Below are positions 1 to 7,369 of a stretch of DNA of 64,000 nucleotides, one piece after another. Origin of the DNA: Mariniphaga sp041687215 (GTDB taxonomy: Bacteria; Bacteroidota; Bacteroidia; Bacteroidales; Prolixibacteraceae); contig NZ_JAWLCI010000005.1 of assembly GCF_041687215.1 (NCBI RefSeq), positions 1 to 64,000 of the forward strand. Direction: 5' to 3'. The position numbers and the translations under genes are program-made. Within the stretch, counting starts at the first letter, position 1, and every line of letters begins with the position of its first letter. Below the pieces are notes generated by a model. That model was not told the origin of the DNA, ran no database searches, and saw only the letters and a list, made by a program, of their open reading frames with translations.

Positions 1-1
1 T

Positions 2-277
2 AAATTTTTGAATGCCAAAATTTTATATGCGCCGGGGAAAGCAGCCAATGCCGGAGGAGTTGCAGTTTCGGGACTGGAAATGAGCCAAAACAGTATGCGT
101 CTGAGCTGGACGCGTGCCGAAGTAGATGAAAAACTGAAGTCAATTATGACCAACATCCACAGCATGTGCGTGAAGCACGGTAAAGAAAAAGGCGATTTTG
201 TGAACTATGTAAAGGGTGCAAATATTGCCGGTTTTGTAAAAGTAGCCAACGCTATGATGGCGCAGGGACTGGTTTAA
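2..277 (+). CDS. gdhA: NADP-type glutamate dehydrogenase, C-terminal fragment
   Basis: The window opens inside this gene; only the last 91 or so codons are present. The segment with APGKAANAGGVAVSGLEM followed by RLSWTRAEVD is the C-terminal part of hexameric bacterial glutamate dehydrogenase, which makes glutamate from 2-oxoglutarate and ammonium. The final residues (IAGFVKVANAMMAQG) are the usual end of the family, so the 3' end is intact. It is followed 21 bases later by a clear hairpin terminator. With gltBD and glnK-amtB elsewhere in the window it belongs to ammonium assimilation. The identity is secure; cofactor preference is inferred from the family because the dinucleotide-binding domain lies outside the window. 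Confidence 0.93.
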   Translation, partial: KFLNAKILYAPGKAANAGGVAVSGLEMSQNSMRLSWTRAEVDEKLKSIMTNIHSMCVKHGKEKGDFVNYVKGANIAGFVKVANAMMAQGLV

Positions 278-297
278 AATGATACAAAATTTGGAAA

Positions 298-332
298 AAT
301 ATCCTGGCAGTTTTTGTCAGGATATTTTTTTT
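298..332 (+). terminator. Rho-independent terminator after gdhA
   Basis: Perfect 9-bp arms AATATCCTG (298-306) and CAGGATATT (318-326) enclose an 11-base loop and run into a T tract ending near 332. The position just after the gdhA stop fits a terminator. Confidence 0.88.
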
Positions 333-578
333 AAATCTGGGTGTTCTAACCCGAATAATCCAAGAATTATTCCTGTCTCCGACAGCGACTAAGATTACGT
401 AAAAACTTTTTTCAAAAGTTTAACTTCCCCGAATCAACTTCGGGGCAGGCTATCTAAGTCGGGATTAACCTGCATTTCATTCATTACAAACAAAATTTAT
501 GAATAATGCAGGCTAAGATTGCCGGGCATAATTTTTGTAGTTTTCCGCGCTGAAAAAACAGTTTTTAAAATTGCCTTT
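333..578. other. Hairpin-rich spacer between gdhA and TonB receptor
   Basis: No gene is visible here. The stretch holds five further inverted repeats: GAATAAT/ATTATTC (353-359 and 366-372), CTGTC/GACAG (373-377 and 381-385), AAACTTTT/AAAAGTTT (403-410 and 414-421), CCCCGAA/TTCGGGG (427-433 and 439-445), and a long interrupted hairpin at 469-512 with arms CCTGCATT and AATGCAGG. A box resembling the Bacteroidota -7 element, but one base too long (TAATTTTTG), lies at about 529-537. Confidence 0.6.
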
Positions 579-2975
579 GTGAAATACCTGATTTTATTTT
601 TTCTGCTATTTGTTGTTACTTTAAGTTCCAGTGCACAAAATATTATTGTAATTAATGCTGCAACCAAAGAGCCTGTTGAAAATGTGCTGGTCATTTCAAA
701 AAAATATACAACCCAAACCAACGCAAGGGGATTAGTTAGTTTGGAAAATATCGGGAAAAATGAACCACTGTTTTTTCAGCATTCATCGTTTTTGAAAGTT
801 ACCACTACCCTCGAAAAAATTGAAGCCGCGGGGAATATTGTTGAACTTTCTGAAGCTCCCATAAGAATTGATGAAGTAGTGATTTCTGCAAACAGGTGGG
901 AACAGGTAAAAACTGAAATTCCGTTTAAAATTCAAAATATAAGTTCTACTGATATTTTGCATGTTCAGCCACAAACTACAGCCGATATGCTGGAAAGTAA
1001 AGGTGGCGTTTTTATCCAGAAAAGTCAGATGGGCGGCGGCAGTCCCATGATTCGGGGATTTTCTGCCAACCGGTTGCTTCTGGTGGTTGATGGAATTCGA
1101 ATGAACAATGCCATTTACCGCAGCGGAAACCTCCATAACGTTATTTCGCTCGACGCCAATAGTCTGGAACAAACTGAAGTTATTTTCGGGCCGGGAACGG
1201 TAATTTACGGGAGCGATGCATTAGGCGGAGTAATGAGCTTTTCCACACTTACACCACGTTTATCCACTTCAGAAAAGAAAATCCAAAAGGGGAAAATTTC
1301 AACACGCTACTCCTTTGTGAACAGCGAAAAAATGATACACGGACATTTTTCTTTAGGAGATAAAAAGTGGGCGGTACTGTTCAGTGCTACATTTTCTGAT
1401 TTCGGCGACCTGAGAATGGGCAGTCACGGGCCGGATGAATACCTTCGGCCAGAATATATTTTACCGGGGAAAAAGCCGGAAGATGACCAGGTTATAAAAA
1501 ATGAAAATCCCAAAATTCAGACTCCAACAGAATACAATCAGATTAACCTTATGGGAAAATTAAGGTACCGGCCAACTGATTATCTAGACCTTACACTGGG
1601 AATTCACCATTCCCAAACATCCGACATTCCGCGTTTCGACAGGTTAGTGGTTTACCGCAACAAAACATTACAATATGCCCGCTGGTACTATGGTCCGCAA
1701 CAATGGTCACTATTTTCGGGTCAACTAAATTACAGCAAGGAACATGTTCTGTTTGATAGGTTTAATCTGCTTGCCGGATTTCAGAATTATGCCGAAAGCC
1801 GGAATGACAGGAAATTGTATGATTCCGCTTTGAATCAGCGGGTTGAAAACCTCAGAATTTACTCGCTTAACTTTGATTTTGGAAAAACACTGAACAACCG
1901 CCATGAACTTTTTTACGGTGCAGAGGCTTTTTATAATCATGTGAGATCAATTGGAAAATCTGATAATATTTCTACCGGCGGGTCTATAAATATTTCGCCC
2001 CGGTATCCTGAAGGTTCAGAATATTCAAGCCTGGCAGGATATTTTTCCTGGAAATTCAGGCTAAACGAAAAAATCATTTTTCAGGCTGGGGGACGGTTAA
2101 CTCAATCCTTTCTGAGCGGAGAATTTGATCACAATTTTTACGCTTTTCCTTTTGATAATTTCGAAATAAAAAACTCTGCACTTAACGGAAATGCGGGAAT
2201 GGTGTGGCATCCAACAAAAGAATGGCAAATAAACGTTAGTGCCTCAACCGGATTTCGCTCGCCAAATATTGATGATGTAGCCAAAGTTTTCGATTCTGAA
2301 CCGGGGAATGTGGTCGTACCAAATCCCGGATTAAAACCGGAGTTTGCAAGAAACCTTGAGGCCAGCATCATTCGTAATTTTTCAGGAAAAGCGAAGTTTG
2401 AAATAACGGGGTTCTATACACAATTAATAAATGCCATGGTTCGGCGCGATTTTCAGTTGAATGGACAGGATTCCATTGTGTACGATGGGATTTTAAGTAA
2501 AGTGGAAGCACTGGTCAATGCCGAATCGGCAAATATTTATGGGGGCAATGTTTTGCTTGAATTTCTGATAATTCCGGAATTGCGCACCGTAAATGAGTTG
2601 ACATTAACTTTCGGGAAAGATTCGGAGGATTTTCCTCTTCGACATGTACCTCCTTTATTTGGCAGTTTTCATTTTCAATATCAAAAGAATGAGTGGTTTG
2701 CAGATTTGTTTGTCGATTACAACGGTAAATTAAATTTTGAGCAACTGGCACCCGATGAGCAAGACAAACCGCATCTTTATGCCACTGATGAAAATGGAAA
2801 TCCGTGGTCACCTTCCTGGTGGACCTTAAATTTGAAAGTGAATTATAATTTCAGTGAATTAATTACTTTTTCTGGCGGAATTGAAAATATTTTGGATAAA
2901 CGCTACCGCAGCTATTCGTCAGGAATTGTGGCGCCGGGAAGAAATTATTACATTTCTCTGGGTATTCATTTCTGA
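579..2975 (+). CDS. TonB-dependent outer membrane receptor, heme/hemoglobin-type
   Basis: Outer-membrane gated porin powered by TonB-ExbBD. I chose the GTG at 579 because it puts a classic signal peptide (MKYLILFFLLFVV, then SSSAQ) at the N terminus; an in-frame ATG at 519 would add 20 unsuited residues and sits in the hairpin-rich leader. From this start the protein is 798 residues: signal 1-19, a carboxypeptidase-regulatory-like beta domain to about 95, a plug at about 100-215 containing SPMIRGFSANRLLLVVDG and GPGTVIYGSDALGG, and a 22-strand-type barrel ending in aromatic Phe. The plug motifs resemble the hemoglobin/heme receptor subgroup, so heme or an iron complex is a reasonable but unproven substrate. 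No SusD partner follows; the next gene is convergent. Confidence 0.85.
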   Translation: MKYLILFFLLFVVTLSSSAQNIIVINAATKEPVENVLVISKKYTTQTNARGLVSLENIGKNEPLFFQHSSFLKVTTTLEKIEAAGNIVELSEAPIRIDEVVISANRWEQVKTEIPFKIQNISSTDILHVQPQTTADMLESKGGVFIQKSQMGGGSPMIRGFSANRLLLVVDGIRMNNAIYRSGNLHNVISLDANSLEQTEVIFGPGTVIYGSDALGGVMSFSTLTPRLSTSEKKIQKGKISTRYSFVNSEKMIHGHFSLGDKKWAVLFSATFSDFGDLRMGSHGPDEYLRPEYILPGKKPEDDQVIKNENPKIQTPTEYNQINLMGKLRYRPTDYLDLTLGIHHSQTSDIPRFDRLVVYRNKTLQYARWYYGPQQWSLFSGQLNYSKEHVLFDRFNLLAGFQNYAESRNDRKLYDSALNQRVENLRIYSLNFDFGKTLNNRHELFYGAEAFYNHVRSIGKSDNISTGGSINISPRYPEGSEYSSLAGYFSWKFRLNEKIIFQAGGRLTQSFLSGEFDHNFYAFPFDNFEIKNSALNGNAGMVWHPTKEWQINVSASTGFRSPNIDDVAKVFDSEPGNVVVPNPGLKPEFARNLEASIIRNFSGKAKFEITGFYTQLINAMVRRDFQLNGQDSIVYDGILSKVEALVNAESANIYGGNVLLEFLIIPELRTVNELTLTFGKDSEDFPLRHVPPLFGSFHFQYQKNEWFADLFVDYNGKLNFEQLAPDEQDKPHLYATDENGNPWSPSWWTLNLKVNYNFSELITFSGGIENILDKRYRSYSSGIVAPGRNYYISLGIHF

Positions 2976-3080
2976 TTTTTTCTTTCTGGAAATAATAAAA
3001 AAAAAGGTTTACCGTTTTGTTTGCATGAAGACGAATATTAGTCCATTTATTTTTTACCATCAATTCGGTATTAGTCTTCA

Positions 3081-3113
3081 AAAGAGGGGCGCGGGTCGTC
3101 CCTCTTTCTTTTT
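3081..3113. terminator. Bidirectional terminator between convergent genes
   Basis: Arms AAAGAGGG (3081-3088) and CCCTCTTT (3100-3107) with an 11-base loop lie between the converging TonB receptor and the M19-like gene. T-rich runs on both strands would allow use in both directions. The minus-strand gene's stop codon begins at 3115, so the hairpin lies immediately past it. Confidence 0.75.
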
Positions 3114-4552
3114 CAGAAATTCTTTTTCAGAAAATTCAGGGCATTGGTTCGCATAAACCGTTCCACAATGTCGGATGCCGTTGTTTTATTGTAATCTTTC
3201 AGGTTGTCAGACTGGCTGGATGCCAGAAAGTTATATGCGTGTTTTTCGAGGTAGCTGTCGAAAATCGGCATTTCTTCGGCACCCCAGAAACCGTTTAGCG
3301 GGTTCACCATCCCGTCGTAATCTGTACCGATGCACTGTATTCCCCAGGCAAACTGGTCGTGTTTGTTTAGCACCTCGGCAATGTGCTGAATCTGGTTCCA
3401 AACGAGTTTCGATTTGTAAAACAACATTTTTCTGCGCGCCAGAGACGGCCCTGTTTTTTTAAGTTCCATCTCGCTGGCCAGCCGGCGTTCATCGAATTGG
3501 ATGCCAAACAAACCGCCCGATTTACCAATTCGTACAATTTCATCGTCGAAAAAATTAATGTCGGTTGGCTGAAATTTTCCGTAATTGAACAGGTCGTCTT
3601 CCACTTTTTCAGTGGGAGACCGGAAGCCATTCACAGCTCCGTGGCTTACTATTAACGGAATAACTTCTCCCGGATGTTCCTCATCCAAAAACCGGTAATA
3701 TTCGTTTCGGGCTTTTACGCTCATGTGTTTCAAATCGGGTAAAATCCGTTTTCCGTTTGTATTGTCGAGCAATTTTCGCAGCACTTTCCAGCCCAGCTCA
3801 TTAAATCCTGAATCCATTCCTTCAGATTGGTTAATTATTTTACAGACAATTCCGCCTAAACTTTGGGCATGCCCAACCATTTCGTTATAAAAATGGTGTG
3901 TTAACCCGGTAAAAAAAATTCTGTCGTCCCAACCTTTAACTTTGTCAATGTTGGTCAGAATTTCATTTGGGTCGGCAGTTTTACCCATCATTTGCAAGCC
4001 GGCATTGAAAACATGTGTTCCTTCAATGGTGAAAATGACAAAAATGGTTCTGATTTCCGGATTTTGATTCTCTTCAATTTCATTGTAGCTGGAGACAATT
4101 TTGTAGCGGTGCCACATGCCGTCGATTTTTACTTTATGGCCGTCGAGCTGTTTGTAAAAATCGTATTCCATTTCCAGGTCGCTGAAATAATCAGTCATTC
4201 TTTGTACATGATCGATGCGTTTTTTGCTCAGGCCAGTAACCAGATTGCCAATGATATCGCCCTTTAGTCCGGTACCCAGTTTGGTCATCACAAAACCTTT
4301 TTCGAGTCCGCACAACGATACAAACACAATTTCAGCGCCGCCTTTTGCCAGTGAGGTAAAATCTGATTGGCGAAACTTGGTGAGGGTTGTTGTAATGTTT
4401 AAAGCTTTGTCCAGAAAAGTGGCGGCATCGTAATGCCAGATGCTATCCACCCTGTTTTTGTCCGGGTTGTTTCTTCCCGGCTTGCTGTTGAAACTTTTTC
4501 CCAGCGGTTTCATCGCCGGGTGAATGTGCAAATCGATAAATTTTGTTTCCAT
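3113..4552 (-). CDS. Peptidase M19 (membrane dipeptidase)-like metallohydrolase
   Basis: A 479-residue protein of the amidohydrolase fold. Sequence signs are an N-terminal DLHIHP metal-binding motif, IFTIEGTHVF in the middle, LKHMS and IVSHGAVNGFRS in the second half, and IGTDYDG near the C terminus. These match in order the metal ligands of the renal-dipeptidase (M19) family, which hydrolyses dipeptides using two zinc ions. The family usually has DGHND at the first site, so DLHIHP marks a divergent branch, and the protein is longer than typical bacterial members (about 350-400). No signal peptide or lipobox is seen, so a cytoplasmic location is inferred. It stands alone, convergent with the TonB receptor. 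Substrate unknown. Confidence 0.72.
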   Translation of the reverse strand: METKFIDLHIHPAMKPLGKSFNSKPGRNNPDKNRVDSIWHYDAATFLDKALNITTTLTKFRQSDFTSLAKGGAEIVFVSLCGLEKGFVMTKLGTGLKGDIIGNLVTGLSKKRIDHVQRMTDYFSDLEMEYDFYKQLDGHKVKIDGMWHRYKIVSSYNEIEENQNPEIRTIFVIFTIEGTHVFNAGLQMMGKTADPNEILTNIDKVKGWDDRIFFTGLTHHFYNEMVGHAQSLGGIVCKIINQSEGMDSGFNELGWKVLRKLLDNTNGKRILPDLKHMSVKARNEYYRFLDEEHPGEVIPLIVSHGAVNGFRSPTEKVEDDLFNYGKFQPTDINFFDDEIVRIGKSGGLFGIQFDERRLASEMELKKTGPSLARRKMLFYKSKLVWNQIQHIAEVLNKHDQFAWGIQCIGTDYDGMVNPLNGFWGAEEMPIFDSYLEKHAYNFLASSQSDNLKDYNKTTASDIVERFMRTNALNFLKKNF

Positions 4553-4636
4553 GGTTGTTCCTGTTTTATTTTCAATATAAAATACTAATAAGTATGTAAT
4601 TTACGAAAAAATACAGCAACTGTGGTGGCTTTCAGG

Positions 4637-4674
4637 CAAAAAAAAACCGCAGGAAGAATGGATTCAACCTGCGG
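4637..4674 (-). terminator. Terminator after tpx
   Basis: Read on the minus strand, arms CCGCAGG and CCTGCGG (4668-4674 and 4647-4653) are followed by nine T residues (4638-4646). It lies 28 bases beyond the tpx stop codon. Confidence 0.88.
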
Positions 4675-4701
4675 CATGAAATTATAAAATTTGAAACAAA
4701 T

Positions 4702-5202
4702 TTATTTCAGTGCATTAAGTGCTTCCTCGTAATTGGGTTCGTCCACAATTTCAGGAACTTGTTGTGTGTATGTAACTTTTCCGTTTTCGTCGAGGATAAT
4801 GACCACCCGTGAATGCAAACCCGCAAGCGGCCCGTCGGCTATTTCCAAACCGTAGTTTTTACCGAATTCACCGGTGGCGTAATCTGAAAGTGTTACTACG
4901 TTTTTAATGCCTTCGGCACCACAAAATCTTGACTGTGCAAATGGAAGGTCGCGCGAAATACAAAGCACTTTGGTGTCTTTCAAATCAGCCGCAACCTTGT
5001 TGAAATGACGCACCGAAGCAGCGCATGTTCCAGTGTCGAGGCTCGGAAAAATATTCAGAACCAGTTTCTGTCCTTTAAAATCATTTAAACTTACCCGCGA
5101 CAAATCGTCTTTCACCAGTTTAAAATCTTTTGCTTTTTCTCCTTTTTTGGGGAGTTCACCAACCGTATTCACCGGATTTCCTTTTAATGTAATTTGTGCC
5201 AT
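4702..5202 (-). CDS. tpx: Thiol peroxidase (Tpx, atypical 2-Cys peroxiredoxin)
   Basis: A 166-residue peroxiredoxin that reduces hydrogen peroxide and alkyl hydroperoxides using thioredoxin. The peroxidatic cysteine is C60 in the motif SLDTGTCAASVR, preceded by catalytic T57. The resolving cysteine is C94 in SRFCGAEG, which gives the intramolecular disulfide typical of Tpx. Length and the N-terminal ITLKGNPV match the family throughout. The gene is monocistronic, with its own terminator downstream. A perfect 9-bp inverted repeat starts 14 bases upstream of the start codon (5216-5240) and may be an operator or a leader hairpin. Confidence 0.96.
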   Translation of the reverse strand: MAQITLKGNPVNTVGELPKKGEKAKDFKLVKDDLSRVSLNDFKGQKLVLNIFPSLDTGTCAASVRHFNKVAADLKDTKVLCISRDLPFAQSRFCGAEGIKNVVTLSDYATGEFGKNYGLEIADGPLAGLHSRVVIILDENGKVTYTQQVPEIVDEPNYEEALNALK

Positions 5203-5215
5203 TTTATTTTTTGTT

Positions 5216-5240
5216 TTTAAGATTTAACTCTAATCTTAAA
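5216..5240 (-). promoter_or_regulatory. Perfect inverted repeat in the tpx leader
   Basis: Arms TTTAAGATT (5216-5224) and AATCTTAAA (5232-5240) are separated by seven bases. The position 14-38 bases upstream of tpx suggests a repressor or activator site, or a 5'-UTR hairpin. The binding factor is unknown. Confidence 0.5.
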
Positions 5241-5370
5241 CACATATTTAGCCTGAAAGTTTTAAAGAGCGTAATTATCCTTTCTGCTGTTTGAAAAAAT
5301 CAGATGAAAAAGTCGTAAATTGATGTGCATATCAAAATTTGTGTTTTGTGGAATTCTAAAAATTTATACG

Positions 5371-5955
5371 ATGGTAGATCAGTTAATTAAATTGAGAAGC
5401 AAAGAAAGACTGTTGGCTCTTGGTATTGCCGGATTGTGCATCATCCTGGGATTTTTGTTGTTTATTTTCGCGCCAAATGCTTCGGAGGCGGGCACGGCCG
5501 AACTGGAATGGCTGGAGAAAAAAATGATGCTGGCCAATATTGGACCGGGTGTATTTTTTGCCCTTTTTGGCGCAGCAATTTCGGTTTACTCCATCGTTAC
5601 GCAGGCGAGTGCAACTACTGAAAAGGATGGCGAGACTTCAGTAATGACCTATCGTTATCTTCAAAAAGATGTGAAGGATAATCAGGAAACTGAAAATTTG
5701 CGTAGCAATTATCAGCGCGATTTCCGTATTTTTTCCGAAGTCGTTCAAAAGCTGGAAGAAAACGAATCGGTTCCTGAACGGTTGAGAATGGATTTTGAAA
5801 ATGCGTTAACCCATTCCAAAGATTTTCTGATGCGTTCGGTTTGGGACGATTCCTGGGGCGATTACAATCAGTTCAGCAACTGGATTTCCATGGGTTGCCC
5901 GGAACCTCCGCCGCCGGAAATAAGTAAAGCCGCAAAATATTTTTCAGGAAAATAA
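5371..5955 (+). CDS. Two-helix membrane protein, unknown function
   Basis: A 194-residue protein from the ATG at 5371; an in-frame ATG at 5320 would add 17 residues upstream, which seems less likely. Residues 11-34 (LLALGIAGLCIILGFLLFIF) and about 55-75 (NIGPGVFFALFGAAISVYSIV) are two membrane helices separated by a short polar loop. The rest is a charged, mostly helical cytoplasmic-type domain with an EVVQKLEENESVP stretch and a Trp-rich segment (SVWDDSWGDYNQFSNW), ending in a Pro run and SGK. I do not recognise a family. The next gene, an HExxH peptidase, starts 12 bases after the stop, so the two very likely share a transcript and may work together. Confidence 0.72.
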   Translation: MVDQLIKLRSKERLLALGIAGLCIILGFLLFIFAPNASEAGTAELEWLEKKMMLANIGPGVFFALFGAAISVYSIVTQASATTEKDGETSVMTYRYLQKDVKDNQETENLRSNYQRDFRIFSEVVQKLEENESVPERLRMDFENALTHSKDFLMRSVWDDSWGDYNQFSNWISMGCPEPPPPEISKAAKYFSGK

Positions 5956-5967
5956 AAACGAAGCGAC

Positions 5968-7290
5968 ATGGAACATGATTATTCTGAAATGTACAGCAAA
6001 CAAGACCTCAGTTACTGGCAAACCCGCTACCCGGCAAATATTTCGTGGAATTTTAATGATTTAATGTTGGGAAAACTTTATCCCAAAGAGAAGTACAACG
6101 CATTCGGAACAAAACTTGAATTTCCGTTAACTCCCTATGGCGAAATGGCTGGTTCGCCTTTTTCGTTTTACGCTGCAGTGCCACACAAAACCATTTACAT
6201 TCCCATTTCTTCAGTAAAGTTTATCGACGACCTTGCCATTGCCTCGGCCTGGCTCGAGCAAAACGGGTACAGCCAGGAAACGGTTATGGATTACATTTCT
6301 GTTTTGAAATACAGTTTTAACCGTTTCCCCAAGGGAAATATTCCCGGCCCGCTCAAAGCATTGCATATTCCGGATAATGCGCTCGACGACCGGTTGGTTG
6401 ATGACTTGTCCCAGAAAATTCTGAAGTCGATAATTGTCTGGATTCTGGGTCACGAACTGGGGCATATCGTTTACAACCATCCTGCTTATCACTCGGTTTC
6501 ATTTGCCGAGTCGCAAAAATGCGAAAAAGAAGCGGATGCTTTTGCTACCGACATGTTTCGCAGGATTGGTACAATTCCGGCTGGTATGATTTTATTGTTT
6601 ACGGTTTTTACTACGTTTTATGCGCATCGTGGTGACTTTTCCAATGAAAAAGACTGGCAGAATTACCTCAAAAATTCAACACACCCGGTTTCGCTCGAAC
6701 GGTTAAAATTAATTTCTAAAAAACTGGTTAACACTGCGGAATCTTTTACGGGCGCCGAACCCGACCGTTTTAATGCAACACGGGTTACTGAATATGTGGG
6801 CCGGGAAGCCGGTAAAATTGTGGATATCATCAATTCAGAAAAAATGCAGGAATTTCTTCGTTTACGGGCAATGGCTGTTGATATTCATTCTTTATATCCG
6901 CGGAAAATTGGTGATGTAGCTGTGGCTGAACAGGGATTTTCCGAAAATTATTTTACAGACGAGCCATTTTCAGGAATTTATAAGGGAGAGCGCACGCGAC
7001 AATATGGACAAGGCAAAGAGGAAATTTTTGAAACAATTTTAATTTTTTACCGAAATGGGAACAAAGTGACAGGCCGGTTTGGTTTCGGGTTGGGAACAGG
7101 AATTTTAAACGGCCTGGTAAAAGAAAACAAACTGGTTTTTAACTGGAAATGGGCGAACGAGGAAGGTGTTGGGGAGATGGTTGCCGCAGACCGGAACAGT
7201 TTTTCCGGAAAATGGCAATACAATGAAGGTGTTGCCGGAGGTGGTTCCTGGAAAGGGGTGAAATTGGGTCAGCGAATTGAACATTTGTAG
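5968..7290 (+). CDS. HELGH zinc metallopeptidase-like protein
   Basis: A 440-residue protein with a zincin signature: H162-E163-L164-G165-H166 on a hydrophobic helix (IIVWILGHELGHIVYNH), then E188-A-D190 in a second helix (KCEKEADAFATDMF) that can supply the third zinc ligand. This is the arrangement of M48-like and ImmA/IrrE-like minimal gluzincins, but the flanking sequence is not one I can place. Residues 1-150 contain no recognised domain. The last 100 or so residues (GIYKGERTR, then alternating Gly/Trp/aromatic strands ending GGGSWKGVK) look like a small beta-barrel or lipocalin-like domain. There is no signal peptide, so it is probably cytosolic or attached through the upstream membrane protein, 12 bases away. 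Peptidase activity is inferred from the motif only. Confidence 0.7.
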   Translation: MEHDYSEMYSKQDLSYWQTRYPANISWNFNDLMLGKLYPKEKYNAFGTKLEFPLTPYGEMAGSPFSFYAAVPHKTIYIPISSVKFIDDLAIASAWLEQNGYSQETVMDYISVLKYSFNRFPKGNIPGPLKALHIPDNALDDRLVDDLSQKILKSIIVWILGHELGHIVYNHPAYHSVSFAESQKCEKEADAFATDMFRRIGTIPAGMILLFTVFTTFYAHRGDFSNEKDWQNYLKNSTHPVSLERLKLISKKLVNTAESFTGAEPDRFNATRVTEYVGREAGKIVDIINSEKMQEFLRLRAMAVDIHSLYPRKIGDVAVAEQGFSENYFTDEPFSGIYKGERTRQYGQGKEEIFETILIFYRNGNKVTGRFGFGLGTGILNGLVKENKLVFNWKWANEEGVGEMVAADRNSFSGKWQYNEGVAGGGSWKGVKLGQRIEHL

Positions 7291-7311
7291 GCACGTTTTA
7301 TTCATTGTTTT

Positions 7312-7341
7312 TTTGTAATCGGCGAAAAGCTGCTATTTTTA
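7312..7341 (+). promoter_or_regulatory. Candidate promoter of the S9 peptidase gene
   Basis: TTTG (7312-7315), an 18-base spacer, then TATTTTTA (7334-7341), one mismatch from the Bacteroidota -7 consensus TAnnTTTG. It ends 28 bases before the start codon. Confidence 0.4.
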
Positions 7342-7369
7342 ACGCCATCTTTTAAATAAGACAAAAACC

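Noticed and set aside
519..578. Upstream ATG for the heme-type TonB receptor
   Set aside because: It would put 20 residues before a standard signal peptide and sits in the hairpin-rich leader; GTG 579 fits better.
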